Positions 22,474 through 31,421 of a DNA stretch of 35,509 bases are shown here, one piece after another. The stretch is from assembly GCA_934725575.1 (NCBI GenBank), contig CAKVCK010000031.1:1-35509 (forward strand). The letters run 5' to 3'. The translations under genes were made by a program, and so were the position numbers. This DNA is from an uncultured Bacteroidales bacterium (GTDB taxonomy: Bacteria; Bacteroidota; Bacteroidia; Bacteroidales; UBA932). The notes beneath the pieces were generated by a model, which was not told the origin of the DNA, did no database searches, and saw nothing but the letters and a program-made list of their open reading frames with translations. Position 1 is the first letter of the stretch, and the number at the start of each line of letters is the position of its first letter.

Positions 22474-25011
22474 TTAGAACTTGAATTCCAGTCCGCAGGT
22501 GACAACAAAGCGGTTGTCGTGCGGAACCTTCACCCCGTCCTTAATCTCATAGCGATGGGTCATTCGCCAGAACGCATCGATTCGTAAGACTCTGAATATG
22601 TTCGTGATACCGGCTCCCATCTCCACATACGGCCTGTTCAGTTTGCCCATCTTCTCCGGGAAAAGCATAACCGAACCGGGATTCCCGCCCACGATTATCC
22701 CGTTGTTCTCCTTTCTGACCGTGCCGTACGCCGCCCTCAACGAAGCTACCTCCCTCCATTGAAGCCTCTTCAGAAGCGGGATCTTTCCAAGGAAGAAACC
22801 CTTGAAATTATGTTCCCAGAAGAGCGTGACCCAAAGATCGGAGGCGAACTCATAATAGTTCATACAATTGAAGGAATATCTTGAGAATGTGTACGTTCCG
22901 TTCCCCTCGTGGATCTTCAGCATAGGGTACGGCACCCTTCCCACAATCGTTCCGGCGTTAAGGTCGAATTTTGAGAGTCCGACAGGAGGGATCGGCAGCA
23001 CGTAGTGAACCGACACCTCGGGACGGAAATAAGTATATTCATTCTTTCCTATTCCTTTCATCGAGGCGATCAGATCCATTGTCACCACCGGGTATTTCGA
23101 ATATAGGTAATGTTTGTCGAAGGTCGCCCTCGTCACAATCTCATCCTTCGAGAAACGCAGTTGCAGATGCGCCTGATTGTATCCGACCGAATTGAAGCGG
23201 TAGCCACCCGGCGAGACCATCGGCACGAATACATTGGAGAAGATCCTGCGGCTTTCCAGTGATAATATCGTGTTGAATCCTTGTGACCACTCCTGCTGCC
23301 ACGACAGTGAGTAGTCATTCACCATACTCATTTTCTGGCTGTTGGCCTTGGCCAGAACGGATGTCATAAGGCTTCCGTTACCATAGATCGACGGCCCTTT
23401 GCCCAACTGCATAGCGTCGTGCTTGTATGACAACGCCAGTTTGCTCGTCGGCTGGGTGTTGAACATATATTCAAAGGTACCTCCACCCTTGAGGGTATGG
23501 TCCTTGAAGCCGTAGGCCGCATACCCCATCAGACGGAACTTCCGGCTGAGCTTGTTCGTGGTGCGCAGACCGAGCTGCACCCTGTCCCCCTCCAGCTCAT
23601 TGAAGCTGTACAGTGAGGAATATGGTCCGAGCCCGACATATTTCAGATTAAGGAAACCGTTGACAAGCATCTCGGCCAAGGCATAGACATCCTTGTAAAG
23701 AGGAACGTTCTTGATAGAGTCCACCATATTGTAGATACCCTGTTCCTTATCGCTCAAAGGGAACGGCCGTGCGCTCTGCCAATATGACTCATCATTGTTC
23801 ATCACATCCTTACCGGCCTGAACCTGCGAGTTGATGTCATCCTTGTCCTCCTTGAGGGTCGTGACGAAGTCCGGGTTGGAATAGTCTATCTGCCTGTTGC
23901 CCAGGAAGGAGACCAGTTTGGAGGAATCCCGCATCGTCACTGAGAAGTCAAGGTACATCCTGTCCTGCTTGTAGAACCAGGTGGAATCAGGAAGCCTGCG
24001 GTTCTCCACATCTATAGTCATATCCCTCACCCAGTTGACGTTGGATCCTTTCTTAAGCCTCACGTGGATGTCACGCAGGGCATATTCCTCGGCGTCGATG
24101 GACATCTCCCCGTCGAATGTCGGAGAGGAGACCCACTTCGAAGGATGGAACCTCACCTTGTAGGTCTTGCGCCCCTCAACCTGAAGGCTGTCAACAAGAT
24201 AGTAGTTGTAGTATGTCGTGCCGACGGACGACAGCGGGGACGGGATCTCGATCTGGAATATGTTGATGTAGTTGTCGTAGAAGTTTGTCTTCACGTACAT
24301 ATTGCCGGTGAACTGGGCCAGTACCGGATCGTTCTCCACTCCGGAAATCCTTGTGGCCTTTATGATCTCCCTGTTGGACGGGGGATCCTTGCGGTGATAG
24401 TACTTCGAGGTGGACTCGGAAATAAGCACCGGCAGATAAGGCTGTCCGGAGACAACCGAGGTGTCCATATAGTCATAGACAAACTTGAAGCTCTTGGGGA
24501 GCATCTTCTTGATCATCCGGTTCTCCGGATTGGTCAGGTCAAGCTCCATCTTGGTGTACACATCGCAGCTGTACCTCGGCCTTCGTTCCGGATTGTTGCG
24601 GACCTTGGCCTCGTCTATCTTCCTCAGAATCGAGCGGATGTAGCTGTCGTCAGGCTTCACTACCGCAGCGCTAAGCTCATCCACGATAGGCTTCAGGATA
24701 AACACCACCTCGTTGAAGCTGTGAGGTGTAACCTTCTTGATCTGTTCCTCGTACCCAAGGATTGAAGCGGAAAGCTCCGTGAGGGAATCGACTCTCGTCT
24801 CCAGAAAGAAATTGCCGTCAAGGTCGGCCGAGACTCCGACCGTAGAGTTGCGGAAATATATTCCAGCGAAAGGCACACCTTCTCCCGTGGACGCGTCCAA
24901 CACCCGCCCTTTCACCTTTGTAGCCTGAGCGGAAGCGTCAGTCAGGAAAAGGGTCGTCAGCAGAATGGTCACAGATAGGATTCGTAGAATATGTCTTAAG
25001 CCTGATGTCAT
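22474..25011 (-). CDS. DUF5686 outer-membrane protein with carboxypeptidase-regulatory-like domain
   Basis: 845 aa. The signal peptide spans residues 1-~29 (hydrophobic ILSVTILLTTLFLTDASAQ). A CarboxypepD_reg-like beta-sandwich follows (about 32-118; VKGRVLDASTGEGVPFAGI). The remainder matches the DUF5686 family of Bacteroidetes, with many amphipathic strands and a terminal aromatic residue (CGLEFKF) typical of beta-barrels. It is probably an outer-membrane protein. Its precise role is undefined, although the regulatory-like domain resembles that of TonB-dependent receptors. It is the middle gene of DUF4783-DUF5686-lnt, starting 18 nt after DUF4783. Confidence 0.88.
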   Translation of the reverse strand: MTSGLRHILRILSVTILLTTLFLTDASAQATKVKGRVLDASTGEGVPFAGIYFRNSTVGVSADLDGNFFLETRVDSLTELSASILGYEEQIKKVTPHSFNEVVFILKPIVDELSAAVVKPDDSYIRSILRKIDEAKVRNNPERRPRYSCDVYTKMELDLTNPENRMIKKMLPKSFKFVYDYMDTSVVSGQPYLPVLISESTSKYYHRKDPPSNREIIKATRISGVENDPVLAQFTGNMYVKTNFYDNYINIFQIEIPSPLSSVGTTYYNYYLVDSLQVEGRKTYKVRFHPSKWVSSPTFDGEMSIDAEEYALRDIHVRLKKGSNVNWVRDMTIDVENRRLPDSTWFYKQDRMYLDFSVTMRDSSKLVSFLGNRQIDYSNPDFVTTLKEDKDDINSQVQAGKDVMNNDESYWQSARPFPLSDKEQGIYNMVDSIKNVPLYKDVYALAEMLVNGFLNLKYVGLGPYSSLYSFNELEGDRVQLGLRTTNKLSRKFRLMGYAAYGFKDHTLKGGGTFEYMFNTQPTSKLALSYKHDAMQLGKGPSIYGNGSLMTSVLAKANSQKMSMVNDYSLSWQQEWSQGFNTILSLESRRIFSNVFVPMVSPGGYRFNSVGYNQAHLQLRFSKDEIVTRATFDKHYLYSKYPVVTMDLIASMKGIGKNEYTYFRPEVSVHYVLPIPPVGLSKFDLNAGTIVGRVPYPMLKIHEGNGTYTFSRYSFNCMNYYEFASDLWVTLFWEHNFKGFFLGKIPLLKRLQWREVASLRAAYGTVRKENNGIIVGGNPGSVMLFPEKMGKLNRPYVEMGAGITNIFRVLRIDAFWRMTHRYEIKDGVKVPHDNRFVVTCGLEFKF

Positions 25012-25029
25012 TTTCAGTCAATCGTCCAA

Positions 25030-25434
25030 TCATCGGATCCTGTCAATCTTCAGCTGCTGGATCTTGTACCGGTCACCGCAGTTGCTGACAAAGATCGTGA
25101 CTTCAAAAACTTCTCCCCCGGCGTTAAGATACCCCAAGGCGTACTTGGAATTGGATCTGGAAGCCGTGTGGCTGATCTCGAACGAACGGGGAGTGTGGTT
25201 GTCAAAGAAGGCCTTCAGGATTTGCTTCGCCTGATTCTTGCTCGAATCGTTGGTTGTGGACATTATCGTGATCTCCAGATTGTCCGCGAACCAGGCGGAC
25301 AATCTTTCCGCGTCACCCTGCCCAAGATATTTAGCGATCGGGACAAAGACATCATAACTGTCGGAGGCGGCATTGGCGCCGACTCCGAAAAGCAAAGCGG
25401 AAACCGCTATGAATATCCTTGCGAAAGTCCTCAT
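25030..25434 (-). CDS. DUF4783-family exported protein
   Basis: 134 aa with a clear signal peptide (RIFIAVSALLFGVGANA, cleavage near residue 22) and a small NTF2-like alpha/beta domain (FVPIAKYLGQGDAERLSAWF, AKQILKAFFDNHTPRSFEI, LGYLNAGGEVFEVTIFVS). DUF4783 is found in Bacteroidetes and is commonly next to rlmH, as here (divergent, 52 nt apart). It starts the leftward DUF4783-DUF5686-lnt unit. The function is unknown; a periplasmic location is inferred from the signal peptide. Confidence 0.85.
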   Translation of the reverse strand: MRTFARIFIAVSALLFGVGANAASDSYDVFVPIAKYLGQGDAERLSAWFADNLEITIMSTTNDSSKNQAKQILKAFFDNHTPRSFEISHTASRSNSKYALGYLNAGGEVFEVTIFVSNCGDRYKIQQLKIDRIR

Positions 25435-25473
25435 AACGAAGCGCGTTTAGTTGCAAATACCGAGCCACTTTCT

Positions 25474-25481
25474 TATTTTTG
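25474..25481 (+). promoter_or_regulatory. rlmH -7 promoter box (TATTTTTG), 5 nt before the start codon
   Basis: A perfect TAnnTTTG match with 5 nt between it and the ATG at 25487. TTG at 25451-25453 lies 20 nt upstream as a partial -33 element. The expected start of transcription coincides with the ATG, predicting a leaderless message. Confidence 0.6.
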
Positions 25482-25486
25482 CACCT

Positions 25487-25960
25487 ATGAAAATCAGCTT
25501 GCTTACAGTCGGCAGGACCGACATCGCTTGGGTACGGGAAGGTTTGGGGACATATTCATCCAGACTCTCCCACTATGTGCCGTTCAGTGTCATCGAGATT
25601 CCGGAACTGAAAAACGTCTCCGCCCTCAGCAAGGCACAGATCAAAGAAAAGGAGGGCGAGTTGATCCTTAAGAGTGTCAAGCCGTCCGACAGGGTGATTC
25701 TTCTGGACGAGAGGGGCAAGGAGTACAGATCTGTCGAGTTTGCCGGTGAAATCGAGCGGATGATGGCCGGTGGTGGCAAAGATATTGTATTCATCATCGG
25801 CGGAGCCTACGGGTTTTCCGACGCGGTCTATGCCAGAAGCGATGGGAAGATGTCCCTCTCAAGGATGACATTCTCGCACCAGATGGTCAGGACCATATTC
25901 ACGGAACAGCTCTACAGGGCATTCACAATCATAAAAGGGGAACCTTACCATCACGAATGA
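25487..25960 (+). CDS. rlmH: 23S rRNA (pseudouridine1915-N3)-methyltransferase RlmH
   Basis: 157 aa, the full family length, from the ATG at 25487; the in-frame ATG 12 codons upstream lies before the promoter box and is rejected. It is a SPOUT-fold enzyme: MKISLLTVGRTD at the start, VILLDERGKEYRSVEFA in the middle, and the knot region FIIGGAYGFSD followed by RMTFSHQMVRTIFTEQLYRAF. It methylates m3-pseudouridine 1915 in helix 69 of 23S rRNA on assembled 70S ribosomes. Its stop overlaps the start of the histidine kinase gene as ATGA, so the two are translationally coupled. Confidence 0.98.
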   Translation: MKISLLTVGRTDIAWVREGLGTYSSRLSHYVPFSVIEIPELKNVSALSKAQIKEKEGELILKSVKPSDRVILLDERGKEYRSVEFAGEIERMMAGGGKDIVFIIGGAYGFSDAVYARSDGKMSLSRMTFSHQMVRTIFTEQLYRAFTIIKGEPYHHE

Positions 25961-28900
25961 GCAAAAGAAGGTTTGGCATACGGGACTGCATCATCTGGGG
26001 ATTTCTGGCGTTCGCCGTCATCCTCCTTGCCTTCTCATTGTCCGTAAACAAGCTTCCCGGCAACACCGAAAGGGCCGCCGCCGAAATCAGCAGGACAGTC
26101 AGCAAAAGGATGCACATCCTTGATGAATATATCGGTTCGGCCCTGTCGGCGGACCGGAGGATATGGGCTGGACAGGATGATGTGCCGGAGGATATGGTCA
26201 TCTACCGCTACATAGACGACACCCTCCAGTCCTGGAGCAACCAGTTCCCGGTGAGGAACGACGACATCGGCTCCAGAATCGTGTTCCCAAGGCTCTCAAA
26301 ACCAAGGGAAAGCCTCTACTCTCCTCTCGCCGAGGTGACGCGCGAGGTCTCGTTCGTCAATTACGGGCAGAAATGGTATCTCGTCAAGGCCGAGGACCTT
26401 GGAGCCAGAAAGGTGATAGCTGGACTTGAGATCGTGGATTCGATGTCGGACAAGAGTCCGAACGGAGTCAACAAAAGGCTTGGGCTCGGCAGGAACTATG
26501 CCATCGTACCTCTGTCGGAAAGCAGCGGCTCGGCCGTGACCCTCGACGGCAGGCCGGTGTTCAAGATCGTCGCGAACTCAATGGCGGGGCGGTCTGTCAC
26601 GGCACACTCAACTATGATCTGGTTCGCCATCGTGTGCTTTGTCATAGCGTCCCTGCTGCATCTGTCCGGAAAACGGAGCCTCAAGCGGCTGCTGCTTGTC
26701 CTGGCCGGTCTTCTGGCGGTGATCACGGCAGCCTATTTCTGGGGCGAGAACATCAAGAACAGCTCCAGACTGTTCTCCCCTACCGTCTATGCCGACGGCC
26801 AGCTGTTCAACTCCTTGGGTGTCGTGCTGATCGCGTCGATGCTCATCGTGCTGTGCGTATGCTGCATATTCGTGACCAGAAACGACATCTACAGAAGAAT
26901 CCTCCGGTCACGGCACAGCAAGGGCACACTGTGGACATATGCGATCCTGATTTTCCTGCTGATGGCCGGTGTGTTTGTCTATGTCCACATTATTTTCCGC
27001 AGCATCATACTCAACTCCAACATATCCCTTGAGCTGTACAGACTTAATGATCTGAATATATTCAGCCTGATTGTCTATCTGATGCTCACGGGGCTGCTGC
27101 TGACCATTCCTCTGCTCACCCAGATGCTTATGCCGGCGCTGAAGAAGCTGACGGGCATAAGGCACGATATGTTCTCGGCCGGTGGCCGGGCTGTCACGGC
27201 TATAATATTCGCCGCCTACCTGGTGACTGTCGCCGGAACTCTCGGTTTCCGCAAGGAAAAAGACAGGGTGAACGTCTGGGCGAACAGGCTCTCCATAGAA
27301 AGGGACATCAGTCTGGAGTTGGATCTGAAGCGTGTCGAGGACAAGATCGCAACCGACCAGCTGATCGCCGGTCTGTCGGTTCTAAAGAACAGCAACAGCA
27401 TCATTCTGAACAGGATAATCGAAAGCTACCTGTTCAGGGTCGCGCAAGACTACGACGTGATGGTGGATCTTTTCCCGGAAAGCGAGAAAGACCAGAAGGC
27501 GTTCGCGTTTTTCACGAAAATGATTTCCAGCGGAACTCCGATTTCCGAAGGATCTAGATTCCGGTATATGCGAGACGCCAATGGCCACAGCCTGTACACC
27601 GGCAGCTTCGCCTATTATAATTATGGTAGCGGGGTCACGATGATGCTTCTGCGTGTCTCGCCGAAGTCCAACCGCGAGAACAAGGGCTACGCCCGGATTC
27701 TGGGATATTCAGCGCCCGGGGACGTGCTCATTCCGGCAAGATATTCATACGCCAAGTATTCCAACAAGACGCTTTCTTCCTACAAGGGGAACTATTCCTA
27801 CCCGATGATTGTGGATTCCGAGCTTGAGGAGGAGATCAACAACGCGGAGGACGGGGTTGTAAGGCTCAATGAATATACCCACTTCGTGAACAGGGTCTCC
27901 GACAACGACCTTATCATCGTCTCCAGACCGACCACTGAGGATTTCAATTACTTCGTCGCATTCCTTTTCCTGACACTGATCTTCTATTTCTGCCTTACCC
28001 TTCTCACTCTCACCCGCATACATCCGAGAAAAAGGGAAAGGAACTACTACAAGTCCAGGATCAACTCGGCGATGATGCTCGCCCTGATAATGACTCTGAT
28101 CGCCCTTGCGACCGTCAGCGTGCTGTTCGTGTACAGAAGGAACAACGCCAATCTGAAGTCCTCTATGGCGGACAAGATCAACACGCTTCAGACCCTGCTT
28201 CAGGCAAGATGCCGTTTCGCCCAGGATTTCACGGACCTGAACACCCAGGAGGCGGCCAACCTGATCGAGGACATCAGCAACACGATGAAATCCGACATCA
28301 CCCTCTACACCACAAACGGTAAGGAATTCAGGTCCACCACTCCGGAGGTGTTCGATATGATGCTTCTCGGGACAAGGATGAACCAGAAAGCCTTCGAAAG
28401 CATCATCTACAAGAACAAGAGGTATTATATCGGACGGGAGGACATCGGCTCCAAGCAGACATATTTCCTGTATGCGCCTGTGTTCAACGCACAAGGCAGG
28501 ATGATCGCTATTATGTGTTCCCCGTTCACCGATGAGAGTTTCGACTTCAAGTCAGAGGCCGTGCTGCACTCGCTCACCGTGATCACGGTATTTATGATCC
28601 TGCTGCTGCTCGCCAGGTTCATCACGGCCACGGCCGTGGACAAGATGTTCAAGCCGCTCTCGGAGATGGGACGCAAGATGAACGAGGCCAGCATCAACAA
28701 TCTTGAATATATCGTATATGAGAGGGACGATGAGGTCGCGCGTCTTGTCCGAGCCTACAACCTGATGGTTCACGACCTGTACAACTCCACAAAGAAACTG
28801 ACACAGGCCGAGAGGGACAAGGCGTGGGCGACGATGGCCCGTCAGGTAGCGCACGAGATCAAGAATCCGCTCACCCCTATCAAGCTTCAGATCCAAAGGC

Positions 28901-29517
28901 TTATACGCTTGAAGAAGAACGGGAATCCAGTCTGGGCCGACAGGTTCGACGAGATCTCCGAGGAGGTGCTCAGGCAGATCGACCTGCTGGCCGACACCGC
29001 CAACGAGTTCTCCACATTCGCCAAGCTCTACACCGAGGAGCCTGTCGAGATTGATCTGGATAGGCTGTTGAAAGAGGAGATCGATCTGTTCGACAGCAGG
29101 GACAACATCAAGTTCTCGTATATGGGGCTTGACAACGCCACCGTGAGTGGGCCGAAACCTCAGCTTACACGAGTGTTCGTCAATCTCATCAACAACGCTG
29201 TTCAAGCCATTGAGAACGCGCAGACGGAGGCTCGCGAGAAAGGAGAGGAGCCGCCACTCGGCAGGATTGTGGTCTCTCTCAGGCTTTCCAGCAAGGACGG
29301 TTACTACGACATCGTGTTCGAGGACAACGGACCAGGGGTCAGCGATGATAACCGGGCAAAACTGTTCACGCCAAACTTCACGACAAAGAGCAATGGCACC
29401 GGTCTCGGACTGTCAATCTGCAGGAATATCCTTGAGAAATGCAACGGCGAGATCTTCTACTCCAAGTCATTCGCTCTCAAGGGGGCCTGCTTCACTGTCC
29501 GCTTCCCGAGGAATTAG
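25957..29517 (+). CDS. Large multi-pass sensor histidine kinase (NtrY-like)
   Basis: 1186 aa. About ten membrane segments are visible: near 12-30, 218-237, 244-263, 284-305, 325-347, 369-392, 410-430, 664-682, 703-725 and 870-888. There are sizeable extracytoplasmic regions at about 31-217, 431-660 and 726-868. A HAMP linker (~890-945) leads to the dimerisation box with His966 in VAHEIKNPLTPIKLQIQRL, of the NtrY/PAS-kinase type. The ATPase domain has NLINNAVQAI (~1076), EDNGPGVSD and NGTGLGLSI. No response regulator gene is adjacent. It overlaps rlmH by 4 nt. The signal sensed is unknown, and the two-part membrane sensor is larger than usual. Confidence 0.9.
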   Translation: MSKRRFGIRDCIIWGFLAFAVILLAFSLSVNKLPGNTERAAAEISRTVSKRMHILDEYIGSALSADRRIWAGQDDVPEDMVIYRYIDDTLQSWSNQFPVRNDDIGSRIVFPRLSKPRESLYSPLAEVTREVSFVNYGQKWYLVKAEDLGARKVIAGLEIVDSMSDKSPNGVNKRLGLGRNYAIVPLSESSGSAVTLDGRPVFKIVANSMAGRSVTAHSTMIWFAIVCFVIASLLHLSGKRSLKRLLLVLAGLLAVITAAYFWGENIKNSSRLFSPTVYADGQLFNSLGVVLIASMLIVLCVCCIFVTRNDIYRRILRSRHSKGTLWTYAILIFLLMAGVFVYVHIIFRSIILNSNISLELYRLNDLNIFSLIVYLMLTGLLLTIPLLTQMLMPALKKLTGIRHDMFSAGGRAVTAIIFAAYLVTVAGTLGFRKEKDRVNVWANRLSIERDISLELDLKRVEDKIATDQLIAGLSVLKNSNSIILNRIIESYLFRVAQDYDVMVDLFPESEKDQKAFAFFTKMISSGTPISEGSRFRYMRDANGHSLYTGSFAYYNYGSGVTMMLLRVSPKSNRENKGYARILGYSAPGDVLIPARYSYAKYSNKTLSSYKGNYSYPMIVDSELEEEINNAEDGVVRLNEYTHFVNRVSDNDLIIVSRPTTEDFNYFVAFLFLTLIFYFCLTLLTLTRIHPRKRERNYYKSRINSAMMLALIMTLIALATVSVLFVYRRNNANLKSSMADKINTLQTLLQARCRFAQDFTDLNTQEAANLIEDISNTMKSDITLYTTNGKEFRSTTPEVFDMMLLGTRMNQKAFESIIYKNKRYYIGREDIGSKQTYFLYAPVFNAQGRMIAIMCSPFTDESFDFKSEAVLHSLTVITVFMILLLLARFITATAVDKMFKPLSEMGRKMNEASINNLEYIVYERDDEVARLVRAYNLMVHDLYNSTKKLTQAERDKAWATMARQVAHEIKNPLTPIKLQIQRLIRLKKNGNPVWADRFDEISEEVLRQIDLLADTANEFSTFAKLYTEEPVEIDLDRLLKEEIDLFDSRDNIKFSYMGLDNATVSGPKPQLTRVFVNLINNAVQAIENAQTEAREKGEEPPLGRIVVSLRLSSKDGYYDIVFEDNGPGVSDDNRAKLFTPNFTTKSNGTGLGLSICRNILEKCNGEIFYSKSFALKGACFTVRFPRN

Positions 29518-29578
29518 GGGATGTTGATCCACAACGGGCTGGTCAATGAATATGTCAGCGTCATCAACGTAATCTGCA

Positions 29579-30166
29579 TCAAAAGATTAGAAGCAATGCG
29601 CAAAGGATCAATGCGCAGGCCAGAATAATGTCTATGAGACGGCCATATTTTTCGGTCAGGCTGTTCAGCCACGAACCGGCCACAAGCCAGACAAGATTCG
29701 CCACCGGTCCAGCCAGAACCAGCATCACAGCCACCTTGGCAAGTTCCACAAGAGAACTTGAATATGGCAGCACAAACGTACTGAGGGCTGTAAAGCAGAA
29801 CATCCAGACCTTGGCGTTGGTAAGCTCTATGACAAAACCCGTCCAGAATGTACAGGACTTGGCCATCTCATCCTTTGGCTTGCCGGAACGAATGATGATC
29901 ATCACCGCAAGGCAAACCATATAGAGAGCCCCGGCGTAGGCAAGCCACTTGGCGTACCGTCCAAGAAAATCGCCAAGATAATGCGTGATCAGAAGGATCG
30001 CCGTGTCGATCACGGCGAATCCTCCGAGGAATCCCCACCAGATCCTCATAGCGTTCCGCCTTCCGAAGTGGATTCCGGAATGGAACGCACACAAGTTGGA
30101 CGGCCCCGGCGTGTAGCCCAGGGCCAGAATATAGAGCAGAAGCGACGGAAGCATCTGATGAGGCAT
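29579..30166 (-). CDS. LysE/RhtB-family exporter
   Basis: 195 aa with about six membrane segments. The family signature near the start reads GYTPGPSNLCAFHSGIHFGRR (residues ~17-37), followed by WWGFLGGFAVIDTAILLI, and FVIELTNAKVWMFCFTAL lies in the middle. LysE-type proteins export amino acids or similar small molecules across the inner membrane by proton exchange. The substrate cannot be read from the sequence. The start is the ATG at 30166, just downstream of the repeat copy at 30181-30253, which separates it from the phosphodiesterase-fold gene. It looks complete. Confidence 0.9.
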   Translation of the reverse strand: MPHQMLPSLLLYILALGYTPGPSNLCAFHSGIHFGRRNAMRIWWGFLGGFAVIDTAILLITHYLGDFLGRYAKWLAYAGALYMVCLAVMIIIRSGKPKDEMAKSCTFWTGFVIELTNAKVWMFCFTALSTFVLPYSSSLVELAKVAVMLVLAGPVANLVWLVAGSWLNSLTEKYGRLIDIILACALILCALLLIF

Positions 30167-30180
30167 ATTCAGTACAATTT

Positions 30181-30253
30181 AGAAGTTGCTTTGATTGTTT
30201 ATTTGAAGGTTTTTCACCTCAAAGAACATTTTAAACAAATCATAACAGCTTCT
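30181..30253 (-). mobile_element. MITE-like inverted-repeat element, copy 2 (short form)
   Basis: Read leftward from 30253, the first ~43 nt match the left end of the 633-795 element with only a few differences (AGAAGCTGTTATGATTTG then CTTTGAGGTGAAA). A right-end-like arm follows directly, without the interior seen in copy 1. The 73 nt can fold into one long imperfect hairpin with a GAAAA loop. TA lies next to each end. It overlaps the last codons and stop of the upstream gene. Confidence 0.6.
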
Positions 30254-31031
30254 TAAGTCTGACTTCAACGAACAGCGGAAGATGGTCCGAAGCGTGGGTA
30301 ACATCACCGTTCCTGAATTCCGTGCAGACCTCTGATTTCAGGACTTTGACCTTGGCGCCATTGTTAAGAAGCATAATATAGTCTATGCAGGCGACCGGTT
30401 TGTCAGACGGGAAGGTAGGCTCCAGCTTTGAAAGGATTGTCCAATCCTTAAGCAGAACCTTGAGCGGATTGCTGTCCGGATCCGAATTCAAATCCCCGCA
30501 CAGGAACACAGGCTTGCCACTTTCTGAATATTTCGCCTTCAGGGTCTCGCTTATCTGACGGGCCTGATCCGTACGAGCCGCATCGGAGACGTGGTCAAGA
30601 TGAGTCGATGCGAAGACATAGCGTTTTGTCTCAACCACCACGCAGACACGAGGCTCCGCGCCGACCCCGATCGGCATATTGATGGCATATTCATCAATCA
30701 CTTCGTCCTTGGTCACAAGTCCCTCCCCGTATGAGCCGCCCACATAAGGCATCGCCCCGCGGTAAGCATAATGCCATTCATCCCCCAGACACTCCGCCAG
30801 ATGCTTGGTCTGGTACACATTGTGCCTGCGGTTGCAGCTGTCCTGCTCGTTTATGGCCACAGCCTGCGCGCCTTTCTCCCTGATCATCGCGGCCACCTCC
30901 GAAGCACTGTCGTCAGTGTACTTGGAAAACACACCGACATTGTAGGTCATAAGCTTGACGGATGTACATCCGCACGGCAACAGGCAGCACGCCGCCGCCA
31001 CAAAAAGAATCCGGCTAAAAGACAATCTCAT
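30240..31031 (-). CDS. Endonuclease/exonuclease/phosphatase-family lipoprotein
   Basis: 263 aa. The signal segment LFVAAACCLLPCGC gives a probable lipidated Cys22. The EEP fold follows, with motifs in order: LMTYNVGVF (Asn), AINEQDS (metal Glu), STHLDHVS, CGDLNSDPDS (catalytic Asp/Asn) and ASDHLPLFVEV (His). Members cleave phosphodiester bonds in nucleic acids, sphingomyelin or phosphoinositides; the substrate here is unknown. It is likely anchored in the periplasm or at the surface. The final residues KKLL and the stop codon lie inside the copy-2 repeat, so an insertion may have replaced the original 3' end. The catalytic core is unaffected. Confidence 0.88.
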   Translation of the reverse strand: MRLSFSRILFVAAACCLLPCGCTSVKLMTYNVGVFSKYTDDSASEVAAMIREKGAQAVAINEQDSCNRRHNVYQTKHLAECLGDEWHYAYRGAMPYVGGSYGEGLVTKDEVIDEYAINMPIGVGAEPRVCVVVETKRYVFASTHLDHVSDAARTDQARQISETLKAKYSESGKPVFLCGDLNSDPDSNPLKVLLKDWTILSKLEPTFPSDKPVACIDYIMLLNNGAKVKVLKSEVCTEFRNGDVTHASDHLPLFVEVRLKKLL

Positions 31032-31094
31032 AACAATAGATGAATTAATACACTAAAATAGTCAGAATATTCCACATCTCCAAATAACGCAAAA

Positions 31095-31119
31095 GAGACC
31101 CGCCGTCGTGGCGGGCCTC
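31095..31119 (-). terminator. Terminator after tRNA-Arg
   Basis: A 10-bp stem (31095-31104 with 31110-31119) and a 5-nt loop. One pair is G-U only when read on the minus strand, and TTTT follows leftward (31094-31091). It closes the yceD-rpmF-tRNA unit. Confidence 0.75.
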
Positions 31120-31124
31120 CTTTG

Positions 31125-31196
31125 TAGCCCCAATAGGAATCGAACCTATATTTAAGGTTTAGGAAACCTCCGTTCTATCCGTTGAACTATGAGGCC
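31125..31196 (-). tRNA. tRNA-Arg (anticodon CCT)
   Basis: A 72-nt cloverleaf on the minus strand: acceptor GGCCTCA/TGGGGCT (first pair G-U), D arm AGTTCAACGGATAGAAC, anticodon stem GAGGT/ACCTT with loop TTCCTAA (anticodon CCT, reading AGG), and T arm with GGTTCGATTCC. The discriminator is A, and CCA is not encoded. It follows rpmF on the same strand and precedes a terminator. Confidence 0.95.
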
Positions 31197-31217
31197 ATTA
31201 GTTTTCTACCGAAGAGA

Positions 31218-31400
31218 CTACTCCGCGCTCTTCTCGATGATCTGACGACCCCTGTAGTAACCGCACTCAGGGCAAATGTGATGATACATCACTGTTGCGC
31301 CACAGTTAGGGCAGGTAGCGAGAGTCGGAACCGGAGCGAAATCGTGGGTCCTTCTCTTGTCTCTTCTCTGTTTAGAGACTTTGTGTTTCGGATGTGCCAT
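31218..31400 (-). CDS. rpmF: Ribosomal protein bL32
   Basis: 60 aa. It begins MAHPKHKVSKQRRDKRRTHD and has a complete zinc ribbon, CPNC plus CPEC, so it is the zinc-binding (C+) form. It is a component of the large ribosomal subunit. It lies 21 nt after yceD, the conserved bacterial pairing, and 21 nt before tRNA-Arg on the same strand. The usual fabH/plsX neighbour is absent on the downstream side. Confidence 0.98.
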   Translation of the reverse strand: MAHPKHKVSKQRRDKRRTHDFAPVPTLATCPNCGATVMYHHICPECGYYRGRQIIEKSAE

Positions 31401-31421
31401 AGTTAATTATTCTTTAATTTA

